From NCBI GenBank assembly GCA_000438155.1, contig FR902976.1:1-6225 (forward strand): a DNA stretch of 6,225 nucleotides, written 5' to 3'. Origin of the DNA: Firmicutes bacterium CAG:95. GTDB lineage: Bacteria > Bacillota > Clostridia > Lachnospirales > Lachnospiraceae. Shown one piece after another: positions 1 through 6,175 of this stretch (its first letter is position 1; each line of letters begins with the position of its first letter). A model generated the notes under the pieces. It did not search any database and had not been told where the DNA came from. It worked only from the letters and a program-made list of their open reading frames with translations. Position numbers and translations under genes: made by a program.

Positions 1-11
1 TAATTTGCATG

Positions 12-24
12 GCTCTGAATAGTT
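12..24. repeat. 13-base intergenic repeat, copy 1
   Basis: The 13 bases GCTCTGAATAGTT occur here, 10 bases past the mgtE stop codon, and again in the same orientation at 2233-2245 upstream of yigZ. Both copies are followed by similar bases (ACCAT and TATCAT), so the resemblance runs slightly beyond the exact match. Both lie in non-coding DNA. One exact 13-base match in a window of this size has a chance expectation of a few tenths, so the repeat is suggestive only. The flanking ATGG/CCAT (9-12 and 26-29) could form a 4-bp stem, which is too weak to call a terminator. Confidence 0.35.
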
Positions 25-34
25 ACCATTTTAT

Positions 35-1384
35 TTATATATGCATAACCGCTGTTGCGATACTGAAATAAATCAGCAAGGACAGGGCATCTACAATCGT
101 TGTAATAAAAGGACTCGCCATAACGGCCGGATCAAAGCCGATCTTCTTGGCAAGCATCGGCAGAAGACATCCGATCACCTTTGCAATAAATACGGCTGCA
201 ATCAACGTCAGGCAGACAACTGCTGCCACTGCAATCGTCACATGATCAAGCAGCAAAAGCTTTACAAAGTTTGCTGCAGCCAGTGTAAGTCCGCACAGAA
301 CCGCTACCCTCGCTTCCTTCCACAATACCCGGAATGCATCCTTAAATTCAATCTCATTTAAGGAAAGTCCACGGATAATCGTAACGCTTGCCTGTCCTCC
401 GGCATTTCCACCGGTATCCATAAGCATCGGAATATATGCGGTCAGCACCACGCAGGCACTTAATGCATCCTCAAAGGAAGTAATGATGCTTCCGGTAAAG
501 GTCGCGGAAATCATCAGAAGCAATAACCACGGAATTCTCTTCTTCCAGGTTTCAAAGACCGTAGTCTTCATATATGGCTTGTCAGTCGGCACAATAGCTG
601 CCATCTTTTCAATATCCTCGGTAGCCTCTTCCTGCAGGATATCCACGATATCATCGACGGTAATAATACCAACCAGCCGTTCTTCATTATCCACAACCGG
701 CATTGCCGTAAAGTCATATTTCTGGAACTGTCTGGCAACCTCTTCCTGATCCATCATGGTATTGATGAAGATCACATCCTCATGCATGATCTCACCGATC
801 ACGGCATCGGACGGACTGATCAGGAGATAACGCAGTGCCACCGTACCGATCAGCTTTCTCTTGGCATCTAATACATAACAGATATTAATCGTCTCACTGT
901 CCATGCCCACCTTACGAATCCGCTCGATTGCATCCTCTACGGTCATGGTTTCCTTCAGATCCACATACTCCACAGTCATGATACTTCCTGCAGAGTCTTC
1001 CGGATAACGAAGCAGATGATTAATATCTCTCCGGATATCCGGGTTTGCATTTGCAAGTATCTTCTTAACAATATTCGCAGGCATTTCCTCTAAAAGGTCT
1101 GTTGCATCATCGGCCATCAGGTTATTGATAATGCCGGCCGCATCCTTCTCAGACATGCTGGTAATCAGTTCATGCTGATGATCCACCTCTAAATAGGAAA
1201 ATACATCTGCTGCCATTGTTTTAGGCAGAATACGGAAAATCTTTAACAGATCTTCCTCCGGAAGCTCCTCCAAAATCACGGCAATATCGGCGGTATTCTT
1301 ATCCGACAGCATCTGACGGAGCTTGGTGTACTGCTTCTTCTCAAGCAGTTCTTTAACGAGTTCCAAATCCTTGTTCTCTTCCAT
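35..1384 (-). CDS. mgtE: Magnesium transporter MgtE
   Basis: This encodes a complete 449-residue MgtE, a homodimeric Mg2+ channel of the cytoplasmic membrane that takes up Mg2+ and is gated by cytosolic Mg2+. The order is canonical: a helical N domain (about 30-130, rich in Leu/Glu/Asp), the linker motif YPEDSAGSIMT (127-137), two CBS domains (about 138-255), a plug-helix region (about 255-280), then about five membrane segments (roughly 285-304, 312-338, 355-378, 382-409 and 424-447). The pore signature PMLMDTGGNAGGQAS is at 319-333. Asp432 in the last helix (TTIVDALS) falls where the family's Mg2+-binding pore aspartate lies (Asp432 in the Thermus thermophilus protein). Length matches the family (about 450). 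The ATG start at 1382-1384 has AAAGGAG (plus 1391-1397) six bases upstream. yigZ lies upstream on the same strand after 167 bases. A promoter and a leader with an upstream reading frame precede it. No frameshift or missing key residue is seen. Confidence 0.97.
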   Translation of the reverse strand: MEENKDLELVKELLEKKQYTKLRQMLSDKNTADIAVILEELPEEDLLKIFRILPKTMAADVFSYLEVDHQHELITSMSEKDAAGIINNLMADDATDLLEEMPANIVKKILANANPDIRRDINHLLRYPEDSAGSIMTVEYVDLKETMTVEDAIERIRKVGMDSETINICYVLDAKRKLIGTVALRYLLISPSDAVIGEIMHEDVIFINTMMDQEEVARQFQKYDFTAMPVVDNEERLVGIITVDDIVDILQEEATEDIEKMAAIVPTDKPYMKTTVFETWKKRIPWLLLLMISATFTGSIITSFEDALSACVVLTAYIPMLMDTGGNAGGQASVTIIRGLSLNEIEFKDAFRVLWKEARVAVLCGLTLAAANFVKLLLLDHVTIAVAAVVCLTLIAAVFIAKVIGCLLPMLAKKIGFDPAVMASPFITTIVDALSLLIYFSIATAVMHI

Positions 1385-1466
1385 TGCAATCTCCTTTATA
1401 TGTGATTTTTATGCTCCGCCCATGGGGAGGAAGATCTGTATTGCTGCTTAATATCTGACTCTTCAT
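1353..1466 (-). CDS. Possible 37-codon upstream ORF (leader peptide) overlapping mgtE start
   Basis: An ATG at 1464-1466 is preceded by AAAGGTGG (plus 1475-1482) at an ideal 8-base spacing. It opens a 37-codon frame that begins MKSQILSSNTDLPPHG and stops with TAA at 1353-1355, 32 bases inside mgtE and out of frame with it. Residues 11-14 are Asp-Leu-Pro-Pro. The overlap would let its translation affect mgtE initiation. Proline/acidic leader peptides that sense Mg2+ through ribosome behaviour are known for mgtA/mgtL of enteric bacteria, but any parallel here is inference. I recognise no family for the peptide, and a chance ORF with a good ribosome binding site in 150 bases is possible. Confidence 0.35.
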   Translation of the reverse strand: MKSQILSSNTDLPPHGRSIKITYKGDCNGREQGFGTR

Positions 1467-1523
1467 AAAAACCACCACCTTTCGAAACTGCGTATGGCAG
1501 ATCACAAGCTCTGTCACCAGTTT
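1385..1523 (-). promoter_or_regulatory. mgtE leader region, possible structured RNA
   Basis: This untranslated stretch upstream of mgtE contains nested complementary segments. AAACTG (plus 1518-1523) can pair with CAGTTT (plus 1485-1490). Inside this, CAGA (plus 1510-1513) can pair with TCTG (plus 1498-1501). Nearer the gene, CTCCCC and GGGCGGAG (plus about 1414-1429) can form a 6-bp stem with one bulge, and the same CTCC could instead pair with GGAG of the mgtE ribosome binding site. Many Firmicute mgtE genes are controlled by an M-box Mg2+ riboswitch, but I do not see its conserved core, so this is not called one. The outer stem begins almost at the predicted transcription start, so it may form only in read-through transcripts. 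Confidence 0.35.
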
Positions 1524-1525
1524 TA

Positions 1526-1555
1526 ACTTTAATTCACACGATAAACATTTGTCAA
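1526..1555 (-). promoter_or_regulatory. Predicted mgtE promoter
   Basis: Read on the minus strand there is a perfect -35 box TTGACA (plus 1550-1555), an 18-base spacer, and TAAAGT (plus 1526-1531, four of six matches to TATAAT). The -35 overlaps the last codons and the TGA stop of yigZ. Transcription would start near 1519, giving a leader of about 135 bases. The -35 is strong and the -10 is weak. Confidence 0.5.
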
Positions 1556-2211
1556 CCAGAAATATCTGTATAATACCCTTCAGAGATCTGTTCGATCTGA
1601 ATGCGTCCTGCGGTTGCCTCCGTCAGCTTCCTGCGGATCTCTTCCGCACGCTCCTTTGGAATCTGAAGATCAAACTCCACATTCTGTGTATAACGCGATT
1701 CCCCGATCGTAATCTGTTCATTGGCAAGCAGATACTGGATCTTTCCAACATCCGTATAGGCAAGCTTTAAGGTAAAGCATACCCCATAGATCATGGTGCG
1801 GATTCCGGCATCTGCAAGGCCTTCCTTTACCGCCTGGGTATAGGCACGCACGAGCCCTCCGGTTCCTAACAGTGTCCCGCCAAAATATCTCGTCACAATC
1901 ACAACCACATTCGTAATACCTTCGGAAAGAAGAACCTCTAACATCGGCTTGCCTGCCGTGCCGCCCGGCTCTCCATCGTCACTGCATCTTTTCAGTTCCC
2001 TGTTTCTTCCTATAATATATGCCGTACAATTATGACGGGCATCATAATATTTCTTACGGGTCTGCTCGATGAGTCCCATTGCCTCCTCCTCCGACTGTGC
2101 CGGATAGACATGTGCAATGAATCGGGACTTCTTTTCTTCATATTCTCCGCATCCCGGCGTATCCACTACCCGGTATGGTAAAAATTCCTGCTCTTTTGGT
2201 GCCAATTGCAT
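1552..2211 (-). CDS. yigZ: YigZ/IMPACT (UPF0029) family protein
   Basis: This encodes a complete 219-residue protein of the YigZ/IMPACT family, cytosolic and of ill-defined bacterial function. The eukaryotic relative IMPACT acts in translational control through GCN1/GCN2. The N-terminal UPF0029 domain (about 20-130) shows KSRFIA (28-33), ARHNCTAY (58-65), SDDGEPGGTAGKPML (77-91, the family signature) and VTRYFGGTLLGTGGLVRAY (106-124). The C-terminal part (about 143-200) fits the DUF1949 domain, which has an EF-G domain V-like fold. Length is normal for the family (about 205-220). The ATG at 2209-2211 has AAAGGAAG about eight bases upstream and a second AAGGA too close to be the main site. The gene is divergent from the PBP gene and lies upstream of mgtE on the same strand. 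No terminator is visible between yigZ and mgtE, so read-through is plausible. No anomalies are seen. Confidence 0.95.
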   Translation of the reverse strand: MQLAPKEQEFLPYRVVDTPGCGEYEEKKSRFIAHVYPAQSEEEAMGLIEQTRKKYYDARHNCTAYIIGRNRELKRCSDDGEPGGTAGKPMLEVLLSEGITNVVVIVTRYFGGTLLGTGGLVRAYTQAVKEGLADAGIRTMIYGVCFTLKLAYTDVGKIQYLLANEQITIGESRYTQNVEFDLQIPKERAEEIRRKLTEATAGRIQIEQISEGYYTDISG

Positions 2212-2232
2212 GATCCTTTCTTCCTTTGCCTT

Positions 2233-2245
2233 GCTCTGAATAGTT
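2233..2245. repeat. 13-base intergenic repeat, copy 2
   Basis: This is the second copy of GCTCTGAATAGTT, 21 bases upstream of the yigZ start and in the same orientation as the copy at 12-24. Here it would lie in the yigZ leader, just downstream of a possible -10 box. Confidence 0.35.
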
Positions 2246-2246
2246 T

Positions 2247-2275
2247 ATCATATGTATTTTGAAAAAGGAATAAAA
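2247..2275 (-). promoter_or_regulatory. Candidate yigZ promoter
   Basis: On the minus strand TATGAT (plus 2247-2252, five of six matches to TATAAT) is preceded after 17 bases by TTTTAT (plus 2270-2275), a poor -35. Transcription would start near 2240 and run through the 13-base repeat to the yigZ ATG. The -10 is reasonable and the -35 is weak. Confidence 0.3.
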
Positions 2276-2320
2276 CCTGTGTAAAATGTGAATAATTGTT
2301 ATGTTTCTATGAATTCTTAA

Positions 2321-2338
2321 TGAAATAACTTTATTTCA
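2321..2338. promoter_or_regulatory. 18-base palindrome, candidate operator
   Basis: TGAAATAA and TTATTTCA are perfect 8-base inverted arms around a 2-base centre (CT). The element sits in the divergent yigZ/PBP promoter region, 15 bases before the TATACT box and overlapping the position of its -35. Size and symmetry fit a binding site for a dimeric regulator. I cannot assign the regulator. The region is AT-rich, which raises the chance of accidental symmetry. Confidence 0.4.
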
Positions 2339-2376
2339 GTATCACAATTTGATATACTACTTGTATTGTCTAAAAA
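2330..2376 (+). promoter_or_regulatory. Predicted promoter(s) of the PBP gene
   Basis: Two overlapping arrangements are possible. The first is TATACT (2353-2358, five of six) with a weak TTTATT -35 (2330-2335) and a 17-base spacer. The second is TTGATA (2349-2354, five of six to TTGACA) with TAAAAA (2371-2376, four of six) after 16 bases. Start sites would fall near 2365 or 2383, giving a short leader of about 25-45 bases. In the first case the -35 lies inside the palindrome at 2321-2338. Confidence 0.45.
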
Positions 2377-2393
2377 CACTTTGCTTTTATTTT

Positions 2394-2398
2394 GGAGG
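2394..2398 (+). promoter_or_regulatory. Ribosome binding site fixing the PBP start
   Basis: GGAGG lies eight bases before ATG 2407-2409. An in-frame TTG at 2392-2394 overlaps this site and would lack any ribosome binding site of its own, so the shorter 915-residue protein is preferred over a 920-residue version. Confidence 0.85.
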
Positions 2399-2406
2399 TT
2401 TATTCA

Positions 2407-5154
2407 ATGAATTATACGAAAAAAGGGATTCATGAAAAGCAGAAATCCCTGCATGCCACCTCCACCCGTCTGTTAAAGAAGGGGCTGTTGGCAGTCTTAA
2501 ATTTATTTCTGATTGCGGTACTGGCCTGCGGCATTATTGGTGCCAGCCTCGGAATCGGCATTTTCAAGGGAGTCATCGATACCGCTCCCAGTATTGAGAA
2601 CGTCAAGGTAACACCTACCGGCTTCTCCACCTTCGTTTATGATCTCGAAGGAAACCAGATTGCGAAGCTGATCTCCCAGAATTCCAACCGTATTCCGGTC
2701 ACCTGGGATATGATACCGGAAAATCTGGCACACGCTTTCGTTGCAATCGAGGATGAACGTTTTTATGAGCATAACGGAATCGATATCAAGGGTATCATCC
2801 GTGCTGCCTACGTTGGTATATCCAACGGCTTCCACTTTACGGAAGGTGCAAGTACCATTACCCAGCAGTTACTTAAAAATAACGTCTTTACTGACTGGAC
2901 AAAAGAAGAAGGGCTCGCAGACAGTATGAAGCGTAAGATCCAGGAGCAGTATCTTGCGATTGAGCTGACCAAGACCATGTCCAAGGATGAGGTTTTGTTA
3001 AACTACATGAACACCATCAACCTTGGTCAGAATACCTTAGGTGTACAGGCTGCTTCACTTCGTTACTTTAACAAACCGGTAAATAGTCTGACCCTGTCCG
3101 AATGTGCGGTAATTGCAGGTATTACCCAGAATCCGTCCCGTTTTAATCCGATTTCCCATCCGGATGAAAACGCCAAGCGCCGGGAGAAAGTGCTGAACAA
3201 CATGAAGGATCAGGGCTATATCACTCAGGCAGAGTACGATGAAGCCATTGCCGATGATGTTTACTCCCGTATCCAGATCGTCAACGATGAAGTAGATGAG
3301 ACTCTTGTCAATACATACTTCGTGGATGCGCTGACTGATGATGTCATGAACGATCTGCTTGCGGCCGGTTACAACGAGACTCAGGCATTTACCCTGTTAT
3401 ACAGTGGCGGACTGAAAATTTACTCAACACAGGATCCGGACATCCAGTCCATTTGTGACGAGGTTTTCTCCAATGAAGAAAACTATCCGGAAAACACCAG
3501 ATGGCAGTTAAGCTATGCCCTCACCATCAAACGTTCCAACGGAGACTTTGAAAACTTCAGCACGGAAAAGCTGCAGGCATTTTATAAGGAACAGAATGCT
3601 TCCTACAATCTGATTTACGATTCGCAGGAAGCTGCCAATGAGGATATTGAATATTATAAACAATTTGTTTTAGGCACAGACGGTGAGGTTTATGACGAAA
3701 AGATCACTTTAACTCCCCAGCCGCAGGTATCCATTACGATCGAGGATCAGCATACCGGCTGCATTGTAGCCATGGTTGGCGGCCGCGGTGCAAAGGAAGG
3801 AAGTAAAACCTTAAACCGTGCCACTGATACCACCCGTCAGCCGGGATCCACGTTTAAAATTGTTGCCGTTTATGCACCGGCCTTAGACAGTGCGGGATTA
3901 ACCCTTGCTACCATGGTCAATGACGCACCGTTCAATTATGCGAATGGACGTCCGGTCAGCAACTGGTGGGGAAGCGAATACCGTGGGTTGAATTCCATCC
4001 GTCAGGCAATCATTGATTCCATGAATGTCATTGCAGTAAAAACCTTCACGGCGATTACTCCTCAGCTTGGTTATGATTATCTGAAAAACTTTGGTTTCAC
4101 AACCGTTGTGGACCGTGAAGAAATCACCTATGGCGGTAACACTTATGTTTATTCCGATATCCAGCAGTCCACTGCCCTTGGCGGTCTGACGCACGGCGTC
4201 ACAAATGAAGAGCTGAATGCTGCCTACGCATGTATTGCAAACGGCGGTACTTATATTAAACCCAAGCTTTATACCAAGGTAGTCGATCATGACGGAAATG
4301 TGATTCTCGATAACACCGAACCGGAAACCAAGCAGGTCATCAAAGAAACAACCGCATGGCTTCTCACAGATGCCATGCAGGATGTCGTTACCCAGGGTAC
4401 CGGTGCCTCCGTCAACTTTGGTGGTATGGCAATCGCCGGCAAAACCGGAACCACTTCCGATTACAATGATGTGTGGTTCTCCGGCTACACTCCGTATTAT
4501 ACGGCAACAACCTGGACCGGTTATGATAATAATACCAAGCTCCGCAAGGGTGAGGAACGAAATCTCGCCAAGAAGCTATGGCGTGCAACCATGGCCAAAA
4601 TCCACGAAGAACTGCCATCCCAGTCCTTTACGATGCCAAGCGGTATTGTTCAGGCAACGGTATGTGCCCGATCCGGCAAGCTTCCGATTGCAGGCTTATG
4701 TGATGGCACATTAAAAACCGAATACTTTGCTGAAGGAAATGTGCCGACCGAAAGCTGTAATGTACACTATCAGGGACCGATCTGTCAGTACACCAATCTT
4801 CCTGCCAGCGAACAGTGTCCTTTCAAGGTAGAAGGCGTATTGGAGGTCACTCCTGCAGATGATCCTCTGATGAGTGGGGACAGCACTCTTCCGGAGCAGC
4901 AGGAACCCCAGACACAGGAAATCGTAAATGAAGACGGTTCCATTACTACAGTGACCATACCAGGCACTGCCGGAACCTGTCCTCACAATGCGGAATTCTT
5001 CGCTAATCCGGATGCCGAGGCAATTATTGCACAGCAGCGGAACGAAATCATAGCCGCGCAGCAGAATGCAGCGCTGGCTGCACAGGCTGAAGCCGCTGCC
5101 AATGCCGCAGAAGGCGGGGGAGAACAGCCTCCTGCAGAACAGCCGGCAGGTTAA
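2407..5154 (+). CDS. Class A penicillin-binding protein (PBP1A type)
   Basis: This is a bifunctional peptidoglycan synthase that polymerises lipid II (glycosyltransferase 51) and cross-links stem peptides (transpeptidase). It is anchored in the membrane with the catalytic domains outside. From ATG 2407 it has 915 residues. There is a basic cytoplasmic N-terminus (1-26) and one membrane segment (about 27-54). The GT51 domain has EDERFYEHNGID (115-126, catalytic Glu115), GASTITQQLLKN (147-158), KIQEQYLAIELTK (177-189) and AGITQNPSRFNP (237-248). The transpeptidase has QPGSTFK (478-484; nucleophile Ser481, Lys484), SMN (538-540) and KTGT (679-682), so both activities look intact. After the transpeptidase comes a segment with six cysteines (753, 765, 784, 793, 804, 858), then a Gln/Ala/Glu/Pro-rich tail (about 862-915). 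Length is at the long end for the class. The family is clear, but ponA, pbpA and mrcA are all used for such genes, so no symbol is given. It is monocistronic, with its own promoter and terminator, and divergent from yigZ. Confidence 0.96.
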   Translation: MNYTKKGIHEKQKSLHATSTRLLKKGLLAVLNLFLIAVLACGIIGASLGIGIFKGVIDTAPSIENVKVTPTGFSTFVYDLEGNQIAKLISQNSNRIPVTWDMIPENLAHAFVAIEDERFYEHNGIDIKGIIRAAYVGISNGFHFTEGASTITQQLLKNNVFTDWTKEEGLADSMKRKIQEQYLAIELTKTMSKDEVLLNYMNTINLGQNTLGVQAASLRYFNKPVNSLTLSECAVIAGITQNPSRFNPISHPDENAKRREKVLNNMKDQGYITQAEYDEAIADDVYSRIQIVNDEVDETLVNTYFVDALTDDVMNDLLAAGYNETQAFTLLYSGGLKIYSTQDPDIQSICDEVFSNEENYPENTRWQLSYALTIKRSNGDFENFSTEKLQAFYKEQNASYNLIYDSQEAANEDIEYYKQFVLGTDGEVYDEKITLTPQPQVSITIEDQHTGCIVAMVGGRGAKEGSKTLNRATDTTRQPGSTFKIVAVYAPALDSAGLTLATMVNDAPFNYANGRPVSNWWGSEYRGLNSIRQAIIDSMNVIAVKTFTAITPQLGYDYLKNFGFTTVVDREEITYGGNTYVYSDIQQSTALGGLTHGVTNEELNAAYACIANGGTYIKPKLYTKVVDHDGNVILDNTEPETKQVIKETTAWLLTDAMQDVVTQGTGASVNFGGMAIAGKTGTTSDYNDVWFSGYTPYYTATTWTGYDNNTKLRKGEERNLAKKLWRATMAKIHEELPSQSFTMPSGIVQATVCARSGKLPIAGLCDGTLKTEYFAEGNVPTESCNVHYQGPICQYTNLPASEQCPFKVEGVLEVTPADDPLMSGDSTLPEQQEPQTQEIVNEDGSITTVTIPGTAGTCPHNAEFFANPDAEAIIAQQRNEIIAAQQNAALAAQAEAAANAAEGGGEQPPAEQPAG

Positions 5155-5205
5155 ATAAAAACCGGATTGTCTTTTAGCGGAAATCAGAATAAAAAAAGAA
5201 ATACA

Positions 5206-5254
5206 AAGGCTCCTATCGGATAACCTGTAAAATCAGGTATCAGATAGGAGCCTT
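5206..5254. terminator. Bidirectional intrinsic terminator between convergent genes
   Basis: AAGGCTCCTATC (5206-5217) and GATAGGAGCCTT (5243-5254) form a perfect 12-bp stem. Inside it GAT/ATC and ACCTG/CAGGT extend the hairpin past one mismatch and one bulged A to a 6-base loop (TAAAAT). On the plus strand it is followed by TTATTTGG, serving the PBP gene that ends 51 bases before. On the minus strand the stem is followed by TTTGTATTTC and then seven Ts, serving the gene ending at 5345. The T-tract is stronger in the minus direction. Confidence 0.9.
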
Positions 5255-5344
5255 ATTTGGAATCTTATATGACCTTCAACTTCTTCATCATTATGATGCA
5301 TAATCCATTATGTAATGACAGGTATTACTTAGGAAATGACAAGT

Positions 5345-6076
5345 CTATGATCTTTCTTCTATTTTTGAAGTAATATACAGGATATTCCCCAACACTGTTC
5401 CAAACAGATGAGTTCTCACAAAGTCTCTGTATTCCTTTACGGAAATGTAATACATCCGTCCCCAGGAAGAGATCCGGTAATAATTTTCCCCCTGATGACT
5501 TACAAGACCTGTAATCGTCACATAATGGGCACGGGTGGCATCGACCTGCTTCATCTGCCCGCTGCTTTCCATATAAAGCGGCAGCCTGTCTTCCCTCTGC
5601 CATGGCAGCAAAACACGCGGAATGCACAAAATTACCGGCAGATCTTTTTGCAGCATTCTCTCAATACGCCTTTCCCTGACGCTCTCGAAAAGTCCCCATC
5701 TGGCACGATACGGCATGCGTCTTTTCCACATGAACGCATTAAAACGGATTGCCATAAGTATCCCGGACATTCCATTTTGCGTAGGAAACCACTTAAGCTT
5801 CCGGCACAGCTTGTTAAAGTAAGTCCGATAGGCTTCCTTTTCCTCAAATACAGTATGATAAGTAATCCCATCAAGCTGATAAGGTCTTATCTCCTTCTCC
5901 ATCAGATACAGCAATAAATCTCCTAATGCAACCATTCCACAGCCGCCTCTATATTTCCTCTGGCTACACTTATCCTGTAACGGCTTAAAAAAGAGCTGGC
6001 TGCCACCATAGGTCACCTGCCTGCCGTCCTGTACCTGTATATAAGCGTTCCTGCGAATGCCCAGAATCTCCTGCAT
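5345..6076 (-). CDS. Putative papain-like (C39/C1-type fold) cysteine peptidase family protein
   Basis: I do not recognise a named family for this complete 243-residue protein, but its motifs fit a papain-like fold. Numbered from ATG 6074-6076, GGCGMVALGDLLLYL (44-58) puts Cys46 at the start of a hydrophobic helix, as for a papain-type nucleophile. AHYVTITG (183-190) supplies His184. YRISSWG (200-206), followed by a strand and YISVKEY, resembles the NSWG segment of papains with Ser in place of the usual Asn. An N-terminal YGGSQLFF (23-30) precedes the Cys region. There is no signal peptide or membrane segment, so a cytosolic location is likely. The protein is notably Arg/Lys-rich. The Cys-His order and spacing support the fold, but peptidase activity is inference: the Asn-to-Ser change may mean altered or lost catalysis. 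The gene is convergent with the PBP gene and shares its terminator. A TTG one codon upstream (6077-6079) would sit directly on the ribosome binding site, so ATG is preferred. Confidence 0.75.
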   Translation of the reverse strand: MQEILGIRRNAYIQVQDGRQVTYGGSQLFFKPLQDKCSQRKYRGGCGMVALGDLLLYLMEKEIRPYQLDGITYHTVFEEKEAYRTYFNKLCRKLKWFPTQNGMSGILMAIRFNAFMWKRRMPYRARWGLFESVRERRIERMLQKDLPVILCIPRVLLPWQREDRLPLYMESSGQMKQVDATRAHYVTITGLVSHQGENYYRISSWGRMYYISVKEYRDFVRTHLFGTVLGNILYITSKIEERS

Positions 6077-6080
6077 CAAT

Positions 6081-6087
6081 CTCCTCT
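6081..6087 (-). promoter_or_regulatory. Ribosome binding site of the papain-like gene
   Basis: Minus-strand AGAGGAG (plus 6081-6087) precedes ATG 6074-6076 by four bases, slightly short but usable. It leaves only one base to the alternative TTG at 6077-6079, which argues against that start. The frame is open further upstream to a stop near 6143 but contains no ATG or GTG. Confidence 0.6.
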
Positions 6088-6103
6088 TCCCCCTGTCCGA
6101 TTT

Positions 6104-6160
6104 CTTTAAAATTTTCTTTAAAATTCCCTTTAAAATTTTTCTTCAAAACTTCTTCAAAAC
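6104..6160. repeat. Array of ~12-base A/T-rich repeat units upstream of the papain-like gene
   Basis: On the plus strand CTTTAAAATT occurs at 6104-6113, 6116-6125 and 6128-6137. CTTCAAAAC follows at 6141-6149 and 6152-6160, and the related TTTTCGAAAA at 6161-6170. Unit starts are 12, 12, 13 and 11 bases apart. The array lies in the 5' untranslated region of the minus-strand gene, ending 17 bases from its ribosome binding site. Phased A-tracts could bend DNA or serve as iterated binding sites. Slippage or local duplication is the simpler explanation. Confidence 0.7.
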
Positions 6161-6175
6161 TTTTCGAAAAATCCA

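Noticed and set aside
9..29. Terminator for mgtE formed by ATGG/CCAT
   Set aside because: The stem is only 4 bp with a 13-base loop and no T-tract. The true terminator, if any, is beyond the left edge.
1467..1485. T-box antiterminator suggested by AAAGGTGGTGG
   Set aside because: The conserved ACCGCG continuation, a specifier domain and a terminator are absent, and the downstream gene is not an amino-acid gene. The sequence is better explained as a ribosome binding site.
1385..1523. M-box Mg2+ riboswitch upstream of mgtE
   Set aside because: A GGTGG-TTTTTATG stretch loosely recalls part of the M-box, but the conserved core and its multi-stem layout are not visible and the leader is short for the class.
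2280..2300. WalR-type (TGTWAH-N5-TGTWAH) site in the yigZ/PBP gap
   Set aside because: A TGTAAA half-site is present, but no second half-site lies at the required spacing.
3898..4290. 130-codon minus-strand frame inside the PBP gene
   Set aside because: It is antisense to the conserved transpeptidase domain and is a codon-usage shadow.
5408..5917. 169-codon plus-strand frame opposite the papain-like gene
   Set aside because: It lies entirely antisense to a gene with clear motifs, has no good ribosome binding site and its product lacks recognisable features.
6104..6170. CRISPR array
   Set aside because: Units are about 10 bases with only 1-3 bases between them, with no spacers and no cas genes nearby.
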